A DNA stretch of 64,000 nt from contig NZ_QSDR01000025.1 in the NCBI RefSeq assembly GCF_003464085.1, positions 1 to 64,000 of the forward strand, in the 5' to 3' direction. Within the stretch, counting starts at the first letter, position 1. Each line of letters begins with the position of its first letter. The position numbers and the translations under genes were made by a program. Source of the DNA: Clostridium sp. AM58-1XD. Lineage in GTDB: Bacteria > Bacillota > Clostridia > Lachnospirales > Lachnospiraceae. Below are positions 1 through 9,302 of this stretch, piece after piece. The notes under the pieces are model-generated. The model made no database searches. It saw only the letters and a program-made list of their open reading frames with translations, and was not told where the DNA came from.

Positions 1-1020
1 ACGGCTGAGATCAAGGAACATCTGAGGGCGGCGGAGCGGGAGAAAAGGCGTCAGGAAGAAAAGGGATTTCGGGCAAAGAGAAATTTTGTAGATATTATCG
101 GAAGCTCTCCTGCAACGAAGCAGTGCATATCGGAGGCTAAGATCTTTGCAAAGAGCGAAGCCAATGTGATGATATATGGAGAAACTGGCGTAGGAAAAGA
201 AATTTTTGCACAGAGCATCCATAACAGAAGCTTTCGTAAAGACGGGCCATTCATTGCAATTAACTGTGCAGCAATTCCTGACAACCTGCTGGAAGCAGAG
301 CTTTTCGGATACGACGAGGGCGCTTTTACAGGAGGCAGAAAGGGAGGTAAAAAAGGGCTGTTTGAGCTGGCCGACGGAGGCACCCTGTTTCTGGATGAGA
401 TCGGAGATATATCTCCGGCCCTTCAGTCCAGACTGCTGCGTGTCCTTCAGGAAAGAGAAGTGATGCACATAGGAGGAGAGCGGATGATACCGATTGATGT
501 CCGGGTGATCGCTGCAACAAACAGGGATCTGGAGCATTATACGAATGAAGAATTCAGAAGAGATCTTCTGTACCGGCTGAATGTGCTGGAGCTGAAGATA
601 CCGCCGCTCCGTGAGCGGAGCAGTGACGCCGCAGAGCTGTTTGAATTTTATTTTAAGATTAAGCGTGGAATATCAATCTATTATGTAGAGCTGACGGAAG
701 GGGTCAGGGAGATCATGCAGCTGTATTCCTGGCCGGGCAACATCAGGGAGCTGCAGAACTGCTGTGAGCGGTTCGTTCTGTACCTGGAGCAGGCCGGAAA
801 GGTATCCAGCCTGTATATGAAAAAAAGCATGGTAAAGGCGATCGGAGAAGAGCGCCTGAGGAACGATATCCTGAATATGTATGGGTATGACGGTAAAAAT
901 GCAACGCCGGAGCTGGTTGAACAGTTGAAAAAGGTATTCTCCTACAACAGAGAGCAGATTGCGGCGGTGCTTGGAATCAGCCGTACCACGATGTGGAGAA
1001 TTACAGCTAAGAAAGTGTGA
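1..1020 (+). CDS. Sigma-54-dependent activator, C-terminal part (runs in from upstream)
   Basis: The reading frame is open from base 1, so the N-terminal sensor domain lies outside the window. What remains is an AAA+ sigma-54 interaction domain with Walker A GETGVGKE (about residue 60), the sigma-54 contact loop as GAFTGG rather than the usual GAFTGA, and Walker B FLDEIGD. A Fis-type helix-turn-helix ends the protein (REQIAAVLGISRTTMWRI). The family hydrolyses ATP to open sigma-54 promoter complexes. The recognition helix differs from the two full-length paralogues at 22.7-31.5 kb, so it should read a different operator. The sigma-54 promoter at 5936 with its inverted repeat is the likely target (inference). 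Confidence 0.93.
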   Translation, partial: TAEIKEHLRAAEREKRRQEEKGFRAKRNFVDIIGSSPATKQCISEAKIFAKSEANVMIYGETGVGKEIFAQSIHNRSFRKDGPFIAINCAAIPDNLLEAELFGYDEGAFTGGRKGGKKGLFELADGGTLFLDEIGDISPALQSRLLRVLQEREVMHIGGERMIPIDVRVIAATNRDLEHYTNEEFRRDLLYRLNVLELKIPPLRERSSDAAELFEFYFKIKRGISIYYVELTEGVREIMQLYSWPGNIRELQNCCERFVLYLEQAGKVSSLYMKKSMVKAIGEERLRNDILNMYGYDGKNATPELVEQLKKVFSYNREQIAAVLGISRTTMWRITAKKV

Positions 1021-1131
1021 CATAAAAAAGGGGCAAAAGAATCAAGTATGCCGCCAATACCAGAATCCGCTCCAGGCTTTTCTGCCGGAGGAAATACAGA
1101 AAAAATAAGAAGCCGGGGATACCGGCAGGGG

Positions 1132-1188
1132 AAAAATAAAAGGTATGATTCTGTCTCAAAGAGAGCCGGAACCATACCTTTTATTTTT
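1132..1188. terminator. Bidirectional terminator between convergent genes
   Basis: A 16-bp perfect stem (1132-1147 with 1173-1188) has A-rich and T-rich ends, so it can terminate the sigma-54 regulator on the + strand and lysR on the - strand. Confidence 0.8.
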
Positions 1189-1221
1189 ATCTTCTTAACT
1201 TCACCAGGCAGATAACACGTG

Positions 1222-2148
1222 TTATGCATATTTTCTTATAACATCTATAAGTGCCTTTTCCATAGTTTGCAGATTGCGTCCTTTCCGAAAGGCAGCTACG
1301 TGGGAGCGGTGGTATACCTCCTTTAAATCCAGAGAAATTTTGTAATAGTAAGGCTCTTCGTCAAAGGTGGAAAATCTGGTGCAGATTTCCGGTATGAAGG
1401 TAAAGCCGCTGCCTGTCGCGGCCATGCGGTAGGCAGTTTCGATGTTGTTCGTCTCAAAGATTACGTTTGGCGTAATTTGGCACTGTTCAAAGATATCATA
1501 TGCGATCATTCCGATCCCCTTGTTTTTCTTGAGGGTGAGACAAGGGTCTGCCGCCAGCTTTTCGATGTCTTTTTTATGGAAGAACGGTGGATTCTTAAAA
1601 TTGCCTTTTGCTTCCGGCGTCCCTAACGGATGACCCGGGGGCAGGACGAGGAGGATCGGTTCCATTTTGATCAACTCGAAGTCCAGGTCGGCAGGGTATT
1701 CCAGCAGGGAGAAAAAACACAAGTCGATGGTTGCATTCAGCGTATGCTCCATCAGGGACTGGTTGTCATTTTCTTCGATAATAATTTCCACATCAGGATA
1801 CATGCTCCGGAAATCCCTGAAGGCATATGGCAGGATATAGGAACCGTTGGTCGGCGGGAAACCTATGGTGATCCGGCCCTTATTTCCCTCTGAAAATTCT
1901 CTTAAATCGGCCAGCATATTCTGTTCGGTTAAAAGCAGCTCCTTGGCATATTTGATATAACATTCCCCGGCTTTTGTCAGATATACCTTGTTTTTCTCGC
2001 GTATAAACAGCCGGCTGCCCAGCTCATTTTCAATATCGGCGACCAGCTTGCTCAGATAAGGCTGTGATACAAACATCGTGGCAGCGGCCTTGGAAAAGCT
2101 CTGTTGATCTGCAATTGTAATAATATATCTGCATTTTAATAAATCCAT
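1222..2148 (-). CDS. LysR-family transcriptional regulator
   Basis: This 308-residue protein has the LysR winged helix-turn-helix at its N-terminus (FSKAAATMFVSQPYLSKLV) followed by a type-2 periplasmic-binding-like effector domain. It is divergent from citDEFG with a 155-bp shared upstream region. Classical LysR regulators sense a pathway ligand and act on the divergent operon, so control of citDEFG by an organic acid is the simple inference. The start at 2148 gives the canonical N-terminus MDLLKCRYIITIAD. Confidence 0.9.
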   Translation of the reverse strand: MDLLKCRYIITIADQQSFSKAAATMFVSQPYLSKLVADIENELGSRLFIREKNKVYLTKAGECYIKYAKELLLTEQNMLADLREFSEGNKGRITIGFPPTNGSYILPYAFRDFRSMYPDVEIIIEENDNQSLMEHTLNATIDLCFFSLLEYPADLDFELIKMEPILLVLPPGHPLGTPEAKGNFKNPPFFHKKDIEKLAADPCLTLKKNKGIGMIAYDIFEQCQITPNVIFETNNIETAYRMAATGSGFTFIPEICTRFSTFDEEPYYYKISLDLKEVYHRSHVAAFRKGRNLQTMEKALIDVIRKYA

Positions 2149-2303
2149 GGTAACTATTTGGTTATCCTTTCTATCTCATATAAGTATTGGACGATGGGGT
2201 CAGATATCAATTATAGTAATTATATAAAGTTCCCGGGAGCTATGCAAGAAAAACTTATATAAGCCGGATAAAAATAAGCCATATAGAAAAAAGGAGAAAA
2301 AAG
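2149..2303. promoter_or_regulatory. Divergent lysR-citD control region
   Basis: This AT-rich intergenic stretch holds a perfect palindrome CTTATATAAG (2254-2263) and a related ATATAAG near 2179. Both are compatible with LysR T-N11-A type sites but unproven. AAGGAGA precedes the citD start. No -24/-12 sigma-54 motif is visible, unlike at the next operon. Confidence 0.4.
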
Positions 2304-2585
2304 ATGAAGTTACAGAGAAATGCTGTAGCCGGAACCCTGGAATCCAGCGATATTATGGTACGGATTCAGCCGGGAGAGGCTGGCGCGGGAGTCAGAATAG
2401 AACTGGAATCTTCCGTCATGCAGCAGTATGGGGAGGCGATTGTTCATACGATTGCTGCGGTAATGAAGGATATGGAAATCGAAGACGCCCTTGTGGAAGC
2501 GGTGGATCATGGAGCTCTGGAATGTACCATCAAGGCCAGGGTGGAGACTGCAGTGAGGCGCGGCTGCCAGGAGGTGAAAGCTTGA
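2304..2585 (+). CDS. citD: Citrate lyase acyl carrier protein (gamma subunit)
   Basis: This 93-residue protein has the CitD signature: an N-terminus MKLQRNAVAGTLESSD and a conserved SSD serine, the family's attachment site for the 2'-(5''-phosphoribosyl)-3'-dephospho-CoA prosthetic group. It carries the acetyl/citryl thioester between CitF and CitE. Length and position as first gene of citDEF are typical. Related citramalate lyase uses homologous subunits, so the substrate cannot be decided from this gene. Confidence 0.93.
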   Translation: MKLQRNAVAGTLESSDIMVRIQPGEAGAGVRIELESSVMQQYGEAIVHTIAAVMKDMEIEDALVEAVDHGALECTIKARVETAVRRGCQEVKA

Positions 2586-3463
2586 GAAGGACAATGTTAT
2601 TTTTACCGGGCAACAATCCAAACATGATTGTAAACGGCGGAGTGCTGGGAGCGGACAGCATCATCTTCGATCTGGAAGACGCAGTCGCACCGGATGAAAA
2701 AGACGGCGCCAGAATTCTTGTGAGAAATGCGCTCAAATCCATGGAATTTGGGACGTGTGAGATCATTGTAAGGATTAATGCGCTGGATACTCCCTACTGG
2801 GAAGCTGATTTAGAGGAAATGATTCCTTTGAATCCGGATGTGATCATGCCTACAAAGGTGAGCGGGGGCGATTATATCCGGAAGCTGGATGAGAAAATGA
2901 CAGAGGTGGAGAAGAAATCCGGACTTGCGGCAGGGCGGATCAAAATCATTCCTCTGCTGGAAACTGCTGTGGGTATTGAAAATGCATATGAGATTGCTGT
3001 TGCAAGCAGCAGAATGGCGGCTCTCTATCTGGGGGCAGAGGACCTTACGGCTGATTTGAGGTGTCAGAGGACGAAAGAAGGCGGAGAAATTGCATATGCC
3101 AGAGGCAGGCTGGTCTGTGCGGCCAGAGCGGCTGGTATTGAAGCGTACGACACGCCGTTTACAGATATAGAAGATATAGAAGGACTGGAAACGGATGCCC
3201 GCCTGGCGAAATCACTGGGATACACAGGAAAAGCGGTGATATCGCCCCGCCATGTGGAGTGCGTCAACCGTGTATTCAGCCCTTCCGAAAAAGAGATCGC
3301 ATATGCAAGAGAGGTATTTGAAGCGATTGCATTTGCGAAGAAGAACGGAAAAGGCGCCGTTTCCCTGAGAGGAAAAATGATTGACGCGCCGATCGTACAG
3401 AGGGCCAGAATCGTATTGGAAGCAGCGAGAGAACGGAAAGGGGTGGACGATATACATGAGTAA
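2582..3463 (+). CDS. citE: Citrate (citryl-ACP) lyase beta subunit
   Basis: CitE is a TIM-barrel lyase that cleaves citryl-ACP to oxaloacetate and acetyl-ACP. The N-terminus LRRTMLFLPGNNP and the IIFDLEDAV metal-binding segment are diagnostic. I chose the TTG at 2582 (294 residues): AGGAGGTG (2569-2576) sits five bases upstream, the start overlaps the citD stop, and upstream residues do not resemble the family. It overlaps citF by 8 bp, so the three subunits are translationally coupled. Confidence 0.92.
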   Translation: MRRTMLFLPGNNPNMIVNGGVLGADSIIFDLEDAVAPDEKDGARILVRNALKSMEFGTCEIIVRINALDTPYWEADLEEMIPLNPDVIMPTKVSGGDYIRKLDEKMTEVEKKSGLAAGRIKIIPLLETAVGIENAYEIAVASSRMAALYLGAEDLTADLRCQRTKEGGEIAYARGRLVCAARAAGIEAYDTPFTDIEDIEGLETDARLAKSLGYTGKAVISPRHVECVNRVFSPSEKEIAYAREVFEAIAFAKKNGKGAVSLRGKMIDAPIVQRARIVLEAARERKGVDDIHE

Positions 3464-4859
3464 AATGACAGCGACAATCAGGGAAGCGATTGTAAAATCG
3501 GGACTGAAGGACGGCATGTGTATTTCCTTTCACCACCATTTGAGGAGCGGCGATTACGTGCTGAATATGGTTCTGGAAGAAGCGGCTTCCCTGGGAATAA
3601 AAGATCTGACCATCAACGCCAGTTCCATTCATGACGGACATGCTCCGCTGATCGGACATATGAAAAGCGGAGTGGTCACCGGCCTGGAAACGAACTATAT
3701 CGGCCCGGTAGTAGGAAAGGCCGTTTCAGAGGGAATATTGAAAAGGCCTGTAGTTTTCCGTACGCATGGCGGACGGCCCAGCGATATAGAGACAGGAAAG
3801 TCCCATATCGATGTGGCGTTTATCGGAGCCCCTGTCTCTGATCCTATGGGCAACTGTACAGGAAAATGGGGAAAGTCAGCCTGCGGCTCGCTGGGATATG
3901 CGTTTGCAGACGCAGAATATGCGGATAAGGTGGTGGTGATTACCGACCAGCTGGCAGATTATCCCCTTGCAGATTTTTCGATTTCGGAAGTTTATGTAGA
4001 CTACGTGGTGAAGGTGGAGGCGATCGGGGATCCGAAAGGAATTGTGTCAGGGACAACGCGGATGCCCAAGGATCCTGTTTCACTTCGCATTGCAGAGTAT
4101 GGAGCAAAGGTAATTGAGGCTTCCGGCCTTTTAAAAGACGGATTTTCCTTTCAGACAGGAGCGGGGGGCGCTTCTTTGGCCGTGGCAGGCTACTTAAAGG
4201 AGATCATGATTAAAAACGGAATCCGGGGCAGCTATGCGCTTGGCGGGATTACAGGCTATATGGTAGAAATGCTGAAGGCAGGATGTTTTCAGACCATTCA
4301 GGATGTTCAGTGTTTTGACCTGGAGGCGGTAGAATCTCTGAGGACCAATCCGGCTCATATGGAGATTACGGCAAGTCATTATGCCAGCCCGACGGCGAAG
4401 AGCACGGCGGCCTCTTCCCTCGATGTAGTGGTGCTGGGGGCCACTCAGATTGATGAGGAATTCAACGTCAATGTACATACGGACTCGAACGGTTATATTA
4501 TTGGTGGATCGGGAGGACACAGCGATGTGGCGGCGAATGCCAGGCTTACGATGATCGTAGCTCCGTTGAGCCGTGCCCGCATGTCCATTGTGGTAGAACA
4601 CGTTTTGTGCGTTTCCACGCCTGGGAATACGGTGGATGTACTGGTAACACAGTATGGCATCGCGGTGAATCCAGGAAGGCAGGATTTAAAAGAAAAATTA
4701 CTTTCGGCAGGTCTTCCCGTAAAAGAGATATGGGAGTTGAGAGCGCTGTCTGAAAAAATTAACGGAAAAGCGAAGGAAATAAAGCGAAATAAAGATAAAG
4801 TCGTGGCCAGAGTACTGTATTTTGACGGGACAGAAATAGACAGGATATACGGAGTTTAG
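3456..4859 (+). CDS. citF: Citrate lyase alpha subunit (acetyl-ACP:citrate transferase)
   Basis: CitF exchanges the acetyl group on the ACP for citrate, forming citryl-ACP. The 467-residue protein starts at ATG 3456 inside the end of citE. It has the family's CoA-transferase-like fold and glycine-rich segments (GGRPSDIE; TGAGGASLAVAGYL; IGGSGGHSD). Known citrate lyase operons also need citC and citX for activation; neither lies in this window. Confidence 0.92.
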   Translation: MSKMTATIREAIVKSGLKDGMCISFHHHLRSGDYVLNMVLEEAASLGIKDLTINASSIHDGHAPLIGHMKSGVVTGLETNYIGPVVGKAVSEGILKRPVVFRTHGGRPSDIETGKSHIDVAFIGAPVSDPMGNCTGKWGKSACGSLGYAFADAEYADKVVVITDQLADYPLADFSISEVYVDYVVKVEAIGDPKGIVSGTTRMPKDPVSLRIAEYGAKVIEASGLLKDGFSFQTGAGGASLAVAGYLKEIMIKNGIRGSYALGGITGYMVEMLKAGCFQTIQDVQCFDLEAVESLRTNPAHMEITASHYASPTAKSTAASSLDVVVLGATQIDEEFNVNVHTDSNGYIIGGSGGHSDVAANARLTMIVAPLSRARMSIVVEHVLCVSTPGNTVDVLVTQYGIAVNPGRQDLKEKLLSAGLPVKEIWELRALSEKINGKAKEIKRNKDKVVARVLYFDGTEIDRIYGV

Positions 4860-4919
4860 GAGGAACGAAAAAAGATACGGGAACATCATACAGATGTGGG
4901 AGCAGAGGGGAGAGGGCCA

Positions 4920-5801
4920 ATGGATTTTAGTTTGTGGATTGAAAATGCAGCATACAGGTCCCTGACGGAAGAAGTGTCCGTAACCCCTAAACCGGGTCTG
5001 GTGGATCTGTGGGACACAGGGGCCCATCAGGATATGGATTACAGAACATTTCTGGTCAGTGCGGCGGCCATCGCCCCCTATATGGGGGAGATGGCGGAAC
5101 TGGGAAGGCGTAGATGGAGAAATGCAGAACGGATTTTTGAAGAGGCCAGGGCGGCAGGAACGGAGGCAGAGCGCTCCATGTTCCGGGCAACGGGCGGAAT
5201 CAATACCCATAAAGGGGCCGTTTTCCTCCTCGGGATACTCTGCATGGCAGCAGGAATGGTCTATGAAAAATATGGGTTTCTCAAAAAGGAGAGAATCTTT
5301 CTGACTGCAGCCGGCGCAGCCGGTCCCTGCCTGACGAAAGAGATGAAAAGGATACTGTCTGGAACGGCCGAAACACATGGGGAGAAGCTTCTCGTTCAAT
5401 ATGGAGTCACCGGAATCCGCGGAGAAGTACAAAAGGCTTTTCCGTCACTGCGCTATTACGGCATGCCGGCATTGAGAAAAGGGGAGGCAGAATCCTGGGG
5501 AAGGAACGAGAGAAACATGTATATCCTACTTGCGCTTATGGCAAATGTGGATGATACAAATGTCTTATCAAGAACAGGCATACAGGGACTTTTTTATATG
5601 AGAAAGAGAGCGGAACGGGTGCTAAAGAAGCTGGACCATCCGGATAGGTTTCAAAGGGAAATGTTGATTATGAATTATGAGTTCATGGAACGAAATATCA
5701 GCCCGGGAGGCTGTGCAGACCTTCTGGCAGCCACCATACTGACAGATGAAATGGAGAAAGCATGGGGAAGCTGCAGCAGAAGACGGATGGCAGGATTCTG
5801 A
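4920..5801 (+). CDS. citG: Triphosphoribosyl-dephospho-CoA synthase
   Basis: CitG makes the precursor of the CitD prosthetic group from ATP and dephospho-CoA. Family motifs are TPKPGLVDLWDTGAHQDMD, a RATGGINTHKGAVF block and NVDDTNVLSRTG. ATG 4920 (293 residues) follows a purine-rich GAGGGGAGAGGG; an in-frame GTG at 4896 is possible but adds unconserved residues. Placing the maturation enzyme after citDEF is typical. Confidence 0.9.
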   Translation: MDFSLWIENAAYRSLTEEVSVTPKPGLVDLWDTGAHQDMDYRTFLVSAAAIAPYMGEMAELGRRRWRNAERIFEEARAAGTEAERSMFRATGGINTHKGAVFLLGILCMAAGMVYEKYGFLKKERIFLTAAGAAGPCLTKEMKRILSGTAETHGEKLLVQYGVTGIRGEVQKAFPSLRYYGMPALRKGEAESWGRNERNMYILLALMANVDDTNVLSRTGIQGLFYMRKRAERVLKKLDHPDRFQREMLIMNYEFMERNISPGGCADLLAATILTDEMEKAWGSCSRRRMAGF

Positions 5802-5850
5802 TATACCGGAACTCTGAACGAATCCTGCAGGCAGATAAATTTACATGAAA

Positions 5851-5886
5851 TGTTTCAAAAATAGATTAAAAAATATATTTGAAACA
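5851..5886. promoter_or_regulatory. Inverted repeat, probable upstream activator site
   Basis: Perfect 9-bp arms TGTTTCAAA (5851-5859) and TTTGAAACA (5878-5886) lie about 60-85 bp upstream of a sigma-54 promoter, the usual distance for an enhancer-binding activator. The partial regulator at 1-1020 is the nearest candidate to bind it. Confidence 0.6.
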
Positions 5887-5935
5887 AAATGAAAGGAGGA
5901 GAGGCGGAAAAACTTGAATTTTCAAGGGCTGTGAC

Positions 5936-5952
5936 TTGGCATACTGTTTGCT
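5936..5952 (+). promoter_or_regulatory. Sigma-54 (-24/-12) promoter of the CoA-transferase/TRAP operon
   Basis: TTGGCATACTGTTTGCT matches the RpoN consensus, with GG (5938-5939) and GC (5950-5951) separated by exactly 10 bases. It lies 57 bp before the first gene of the operon. Confidence 0.8.
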
Positions 5953-6008
5953 TTTATATTTAGTATCCGGTTAGTATACAGAAAAAAGTCAAATCAGGAG
6001 GAAACAGT

Positions 6009-7202
6009 ATGTCAAATAAAGGAGTATTGGACGGTGTAACGGTCCTGGATTTGTCCAGGGTTCTTGCAGGCCCCTACTGCGGTATGCTTTTAGCCGATAT
6101 GGGGGCTGATGTGATTAAGATTGAAATGCCGGGAAAAGGAGATGATGCCAGAAGGAACGGCCCTTTTGTACACGGGGAGAGCGCTTATTATATGAATCTC
6201 AACAGAAATAAAAAGGGAATTACCTTGAACCTGAAAAATGAAAAAGGAAAGGAACTGTTTAAAAAGCTTGTGGCGGAAAGTGACATCCTTATTGAAAACT
6301 ACAGGCCGGGCGTCATGGAAAAGCTGGGGCTTGGCTATGAGGAACTGAGAAAAATCAATCCCCGCCTCGTCTACGGAGCGATCTCCGGATTTGGTCATTA
6401 TGGACCGTATTCCCAACGGGCCGGTTATGATATTGTCGGCCAGGCCATGAGCGGGCTGATGAGCACGACAGGATGGCCGGACAGCCCGCCGACCAGGACA
6501 GGAACAGCGATTTCTGACGTGATGGGCGGCGTAAGCTGCTGCGTGGGAATTCTGGCGGCGTATGCCAGCTGCCTGAAGACAGGGGAAGGCGATAAGGTGG
6601 ATGTATCTCTCGTTGATGCCATGGTGTCTTCTCTGGAAATCATCAACATGATTTACCTCTGCACAGGAAGAATTCCTGACAGAATTGGGAACCGTTATGA
6701 AGCAATTTATCCGTATGATTCCTTTCAGGCCCGGGATGGAATGGTAATTATCGCATGTGGAAATGATAAACTCTATGGGCTGTTAAAGAGAGTCTTACAG
6801 ATGCCGGAACTGGAAGACGAGATGTTTGAAACCAATGCCAAGAGGGTGGAACACCACGCACCGCTGAAGGCAATCATAGAACGGTGGACATCGGTAAGGG
6901 AGATCGACGAGATTGTGGAAATCCTTCTGGCTAAAGGAATTCCATCCGCACCGATCAATACCATTGACCGGGTGGCAAAAGACCCCCATATCGCAGGAGC
7001 CAGGGAAATGTTTGTGGACCTGGAACATCCGGTGGCCGGGAAAATGAAGGTAACCGGAAACCAGCTGAAATTTACGAACAGAAAAATACGGATCGAAAGG
7101 CCGGCTCCTCTGCTCGGTCAGGATACAGAAACTGTGTTCAGAGAGAGGCTGAATCTCTCTCATGAAGACTTCCTTCGGCTGAAGGAAGAGGCTGTTATCT
7201 GA
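6009..7202 (+). CDS. CaiB/BaiF-type (class III) CoA-transferase
   Basis: Class III CoA-transferases move CoA from a donor thioester to a free carboxylate through an aspartyl-CoA intermediate. The 397-residue sequence has the family start (LDGVTVLDLSRVLAGPYCG), the ADMGADVIKIE block and a central DVSLVDAM segment. Directly downstream is an HMG-CoA-lyase-like gene, so the pair probably activates and then cleaves a 3-hydroxy-3-methyl dicarboxylate. 3-Hydroxy-3-methylglutarate and citramalate are the leading candidates (inference). GGAGG precedes the ATG. Confidence 0.9.
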   Translation: MSNKGVLDGVTVLDLSRVLAGPYCGMLLADMGADVIKIEMPGKGDDARRNGPFVHGESAYYMNLNRNKKGITLNLKNEKGKELFKKLVAESDILIENYRPGVMEKLGLGYEELRKINPRLVYGAISGFGHYGPYSQRAGYDIVGQAMSGLMSTTGWPDSPPTRTGTAISDVMGGVSCCVGILAAYASCLKTGEGDKVDVSLVDAMVSSLEIINMIYLCTGRIPDRIGNRYEAIYPYDSFQARDGMVIIACGNDKLYGLLKRVLQMPELEDEMFETNAKRVEHHAPLKAIIERWTSVREIDEIVEILLAKGIPSAPINTIDRVAKDPHIAGAREMFVDLEHPVAGKMKVTGNQLKFTNRKIRIERPAPLLGQDTETVFRERLNLSHEDFLRLKEEAVI

Positions 7203-7212
7203 GGAGGGGAGT

Positions 7213-8121
7213 ATGGGAGAGAAAGTTAAAGTCGTAGAGATCGGGCCGAGAGACGGATTTCAAAATGTCAGAGAGTTTATACCGACTGAAATCAAGCTGA
7301 AAATTATTGACGGACTGGTGAAGTCAGGATACAAAAAGATTCAGATGGGGTCGTTTGTAAGCCCAAGGGCAATCCCGCAGATGAAGGATTCTTCACAAAT
7401 TGCAAAAATCGTGCTGGAAAAGTATCGTGATGTAGAATTCTTCGCACTGGTGCCGAACCTGAGGGGAGCATCCATGGCGGCAGAGGCCGGATTAAAGGAA
7501 GTAACACCTGTTATTTCTCTGAGCGTGTCTCACAATCTGGCCAATGTGAAGAGAAACCATGAGCAGTCCTTCGAAGAAATCAGAAAAATAAAAGAAGAAT
7601 ATCCGCATATGAAAATCACCCAGGATATCGCCACCGTATTCGGCTGCCCATTTGAAGGGGAAATGGCCGTGGGAGCCCTTCTGCGTATGATTGAACGGTT
7701 CCAGAAAATGGAAATAAACAATTTTACCTTATGTGATACCATAGGAGTGGCATATCCCGCTAAAGTGCAGGAAGTACTGAGGGCGGTGAAGAAAGAATTT
7801 CCGGACAGCACGTTTAATATCCACATCCATGATACGAGAAATATGGGAATATTGAACAGCTATGTTGCAATTTTGGAAGGAGCCGACAGCATCCAGGCGG
7901 CGCTGGGAGGACTGGGCGGCTGCCCGTTCGCACCGGGAGCCAGCGGCAATACCTCCAGCGAGGACCTGATCTATATGCTGAACAAGTGCGGATACGAAAC
8001 AGGCATCGATTTTGACATGCTGCTGAATACGGCAAAATATGCCAAAGAGAACATCGACGGCAATTACAGCGGCCACCAGATCAACATTCCTGAGAAGCCA
8101 TGTGTGATTACACAGGAGTGA
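7213..8121 (+). CDS. HMG-CoA lyase family enzyme
   Basis: This 302-residue TIM-barrel protein is of the HMGL family. It shows the N-terminal EIGPRDGFQN, the HIHDTRNMG metal-ligand strand and the C-terminal signature LGGLGGCPFAPGASGN, whose cysteine is catalytic in HMG-CoA lyase. Known members split HMG-CoA to acetyl-CoA and acetoacetate; citramalyl-CoA cleavage is an alternative. The gene starts 10 bp after the CoA-transferase with a GGAGGGGAG ribosome-binding site, so the two are one operon. Confidence 0.88.
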   Translation: MGEKVKVVEIGPRDGFQNVREFIPTEIKLKIIDGLVKSGYKKIQMGSFVSPRAIPQMKDSSQIAKIVLEKYRDVEFFALVPNLRGASMAAEAGLKEVTPVISLSVSHNLANVKRNHEQSFEEIRKIKEEYPHMKITQDIATVFGCPFEGEMAVGALLRMIERFQKMEINNFTLCDTIGVAYPAKVQEVLRAVKKEFPDSTFNIHIHDTRNMGILNSYVAILEGADSIQAALGGLGGCPFAPGASGNTSSEDLIYMLNKCGYETGIDFDMLLNTAKYAKENIDGNYSGHQINIPEKPCVITQE

Positions 8122-8199
8122 AAAAAGGGGCGCGCCTGAAACGCGTACAGATAAAATGAAACTAGCAAAACAGAAAATACTGGAATGGAGGATGAATTT

Positions 8200-9288
8200 A
8201 TGAAGAAACAACTGGTATCATGCGTATTAGCAGCAGTATTGACGGCAGCAGCCATTACAGGGTGCAAACAGCCCGAACCGGCAGGCGGACAGACAGCGCA
8301 GGCACAGGATGGGCAGACGGCAGGAAACGAATCGGCTTCTGAAGATAAAGGCGGTAAGGCGCAGGTAATTACCATGACCTTTGCTCTGGCAGAGAATTCA
8401 CCGCACCATAAGGCTGGTCTGGAATTTGCGCGGCTGGTAGAAGAAAAGACAAATGGAGCTTACAAGGTAGAAGTGTATCCGAACTCGGCTCTTGCCAGCG
8501 GCAATCAGCTGGAAGCGATTCAGATGGTACAGAACGGCTCCATCTCATGCGGATGGGTTTCCCCGCCTGTACAGACGGCTATTGAACCGAGCCTGAATGC
8601 ACTTTCTATTCCGTGGCTGTGGAAAGATACGGAAACGATTGACGCGACGCTGCAGCCGGGCACGGATGTGGATAAAGAGCTGAACCGGCTGATGAACGCG
8701 AAGGGATATGAGATCATCGGGTATGCGGAAAACGGATACAGAGAGCTGACGAATTCCGTTCGTGAAATAAGGACGCCGGCCGATATGAAAAATCTGAAAT
8801 TCCGTGTGATCGGAAGCCCAATGCTTCTGGATGTATTCAAGGCGATGGGAGCAAATCCGGTAGACTTAAACTTTGGAGAACTGTTCACAGCTCTGCAGCA
8901 GAAGACGGTAGACGGCCAGGAAAATCCGATCTCTACGGCAATTATTCCTCAGCGGTTCTATGAAGCGCAGAAATATCTGACCGTATGGAACTATTCCTAT
9001 GAACCTCATCCGTTGGAATTCAACAAAAAACTTTGGGATTCCTTTGATCCGGAAACACAGGAAATTTTCAGGGAATGCGCAGCAGCGGCATGTACCCTTC
9101 AGAAAAAGCTTGCAAGAGAAGCGCTGGAAGCCGATATGCAGACGCTGAGAGATGCCGGTGTTGTCATTACAGAGCTGACAGATGAAGAAAAACAGCCATT
9201 TAAGGAAATCGCTGCAGCCGCAGCTGAAAAATCCATTCAGGATTATGACCAGGCTCTGGTAGAGGCACTTTATAACGCAAACAAGTAG
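8200..9288 (+). CDS. dctP: TRAP transporter substrate-binding lipoprotein (DctP type)
   Basis: The protein begins with a lipoprotein signal peptide ending in lipobox AITGC, then a low-complexity linker and a DctP/SBP_bac_7 domain (FALAENSPHHKAGLEFA; VDGQENP). It would capture a carboxylate outside the membrane and deliver it to the DctQM permease. ATG 8200 was chosen because GGAGG (8187-8191) precedes it and the signal peptide starts there. Its place after the CoA-transferase and lyase suggests that it feeds them. Confidence 0.92.
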   Translation: MKKQLVSCVLAAVLTAAAITGCKQPEPAGGQTAQAQDGQTAGNESASEDKGGKAQVITMTFALAENSPHHKAGLEFARLVEEKTNGAYKVEVYPNSALASGNQLEAIQMVQNGSISCGWVSPPVQTAIEPSLNALSIPWLWKDTETIDATLQPGTDVDKELNRLMNAKGYEIIGYAENGYRELTNSVREIRTPADMKNLKFRVIGSPMLLDVFKAMGANPVDLNFGELFTALQQKTVDGQENPISTAIIPQRFYEAQKYLTVWNYSYEPHPLEFNKKLWDSFDPETQEIFRECAAAACTLQKKLAREALEADMQTLRDAGVVITELTDEEKQPFKEIAAAAAEKSIQDYDQALVEALYNANK

Positions 9289-9302
9289 TTATGGAGGTAT
9301 CA

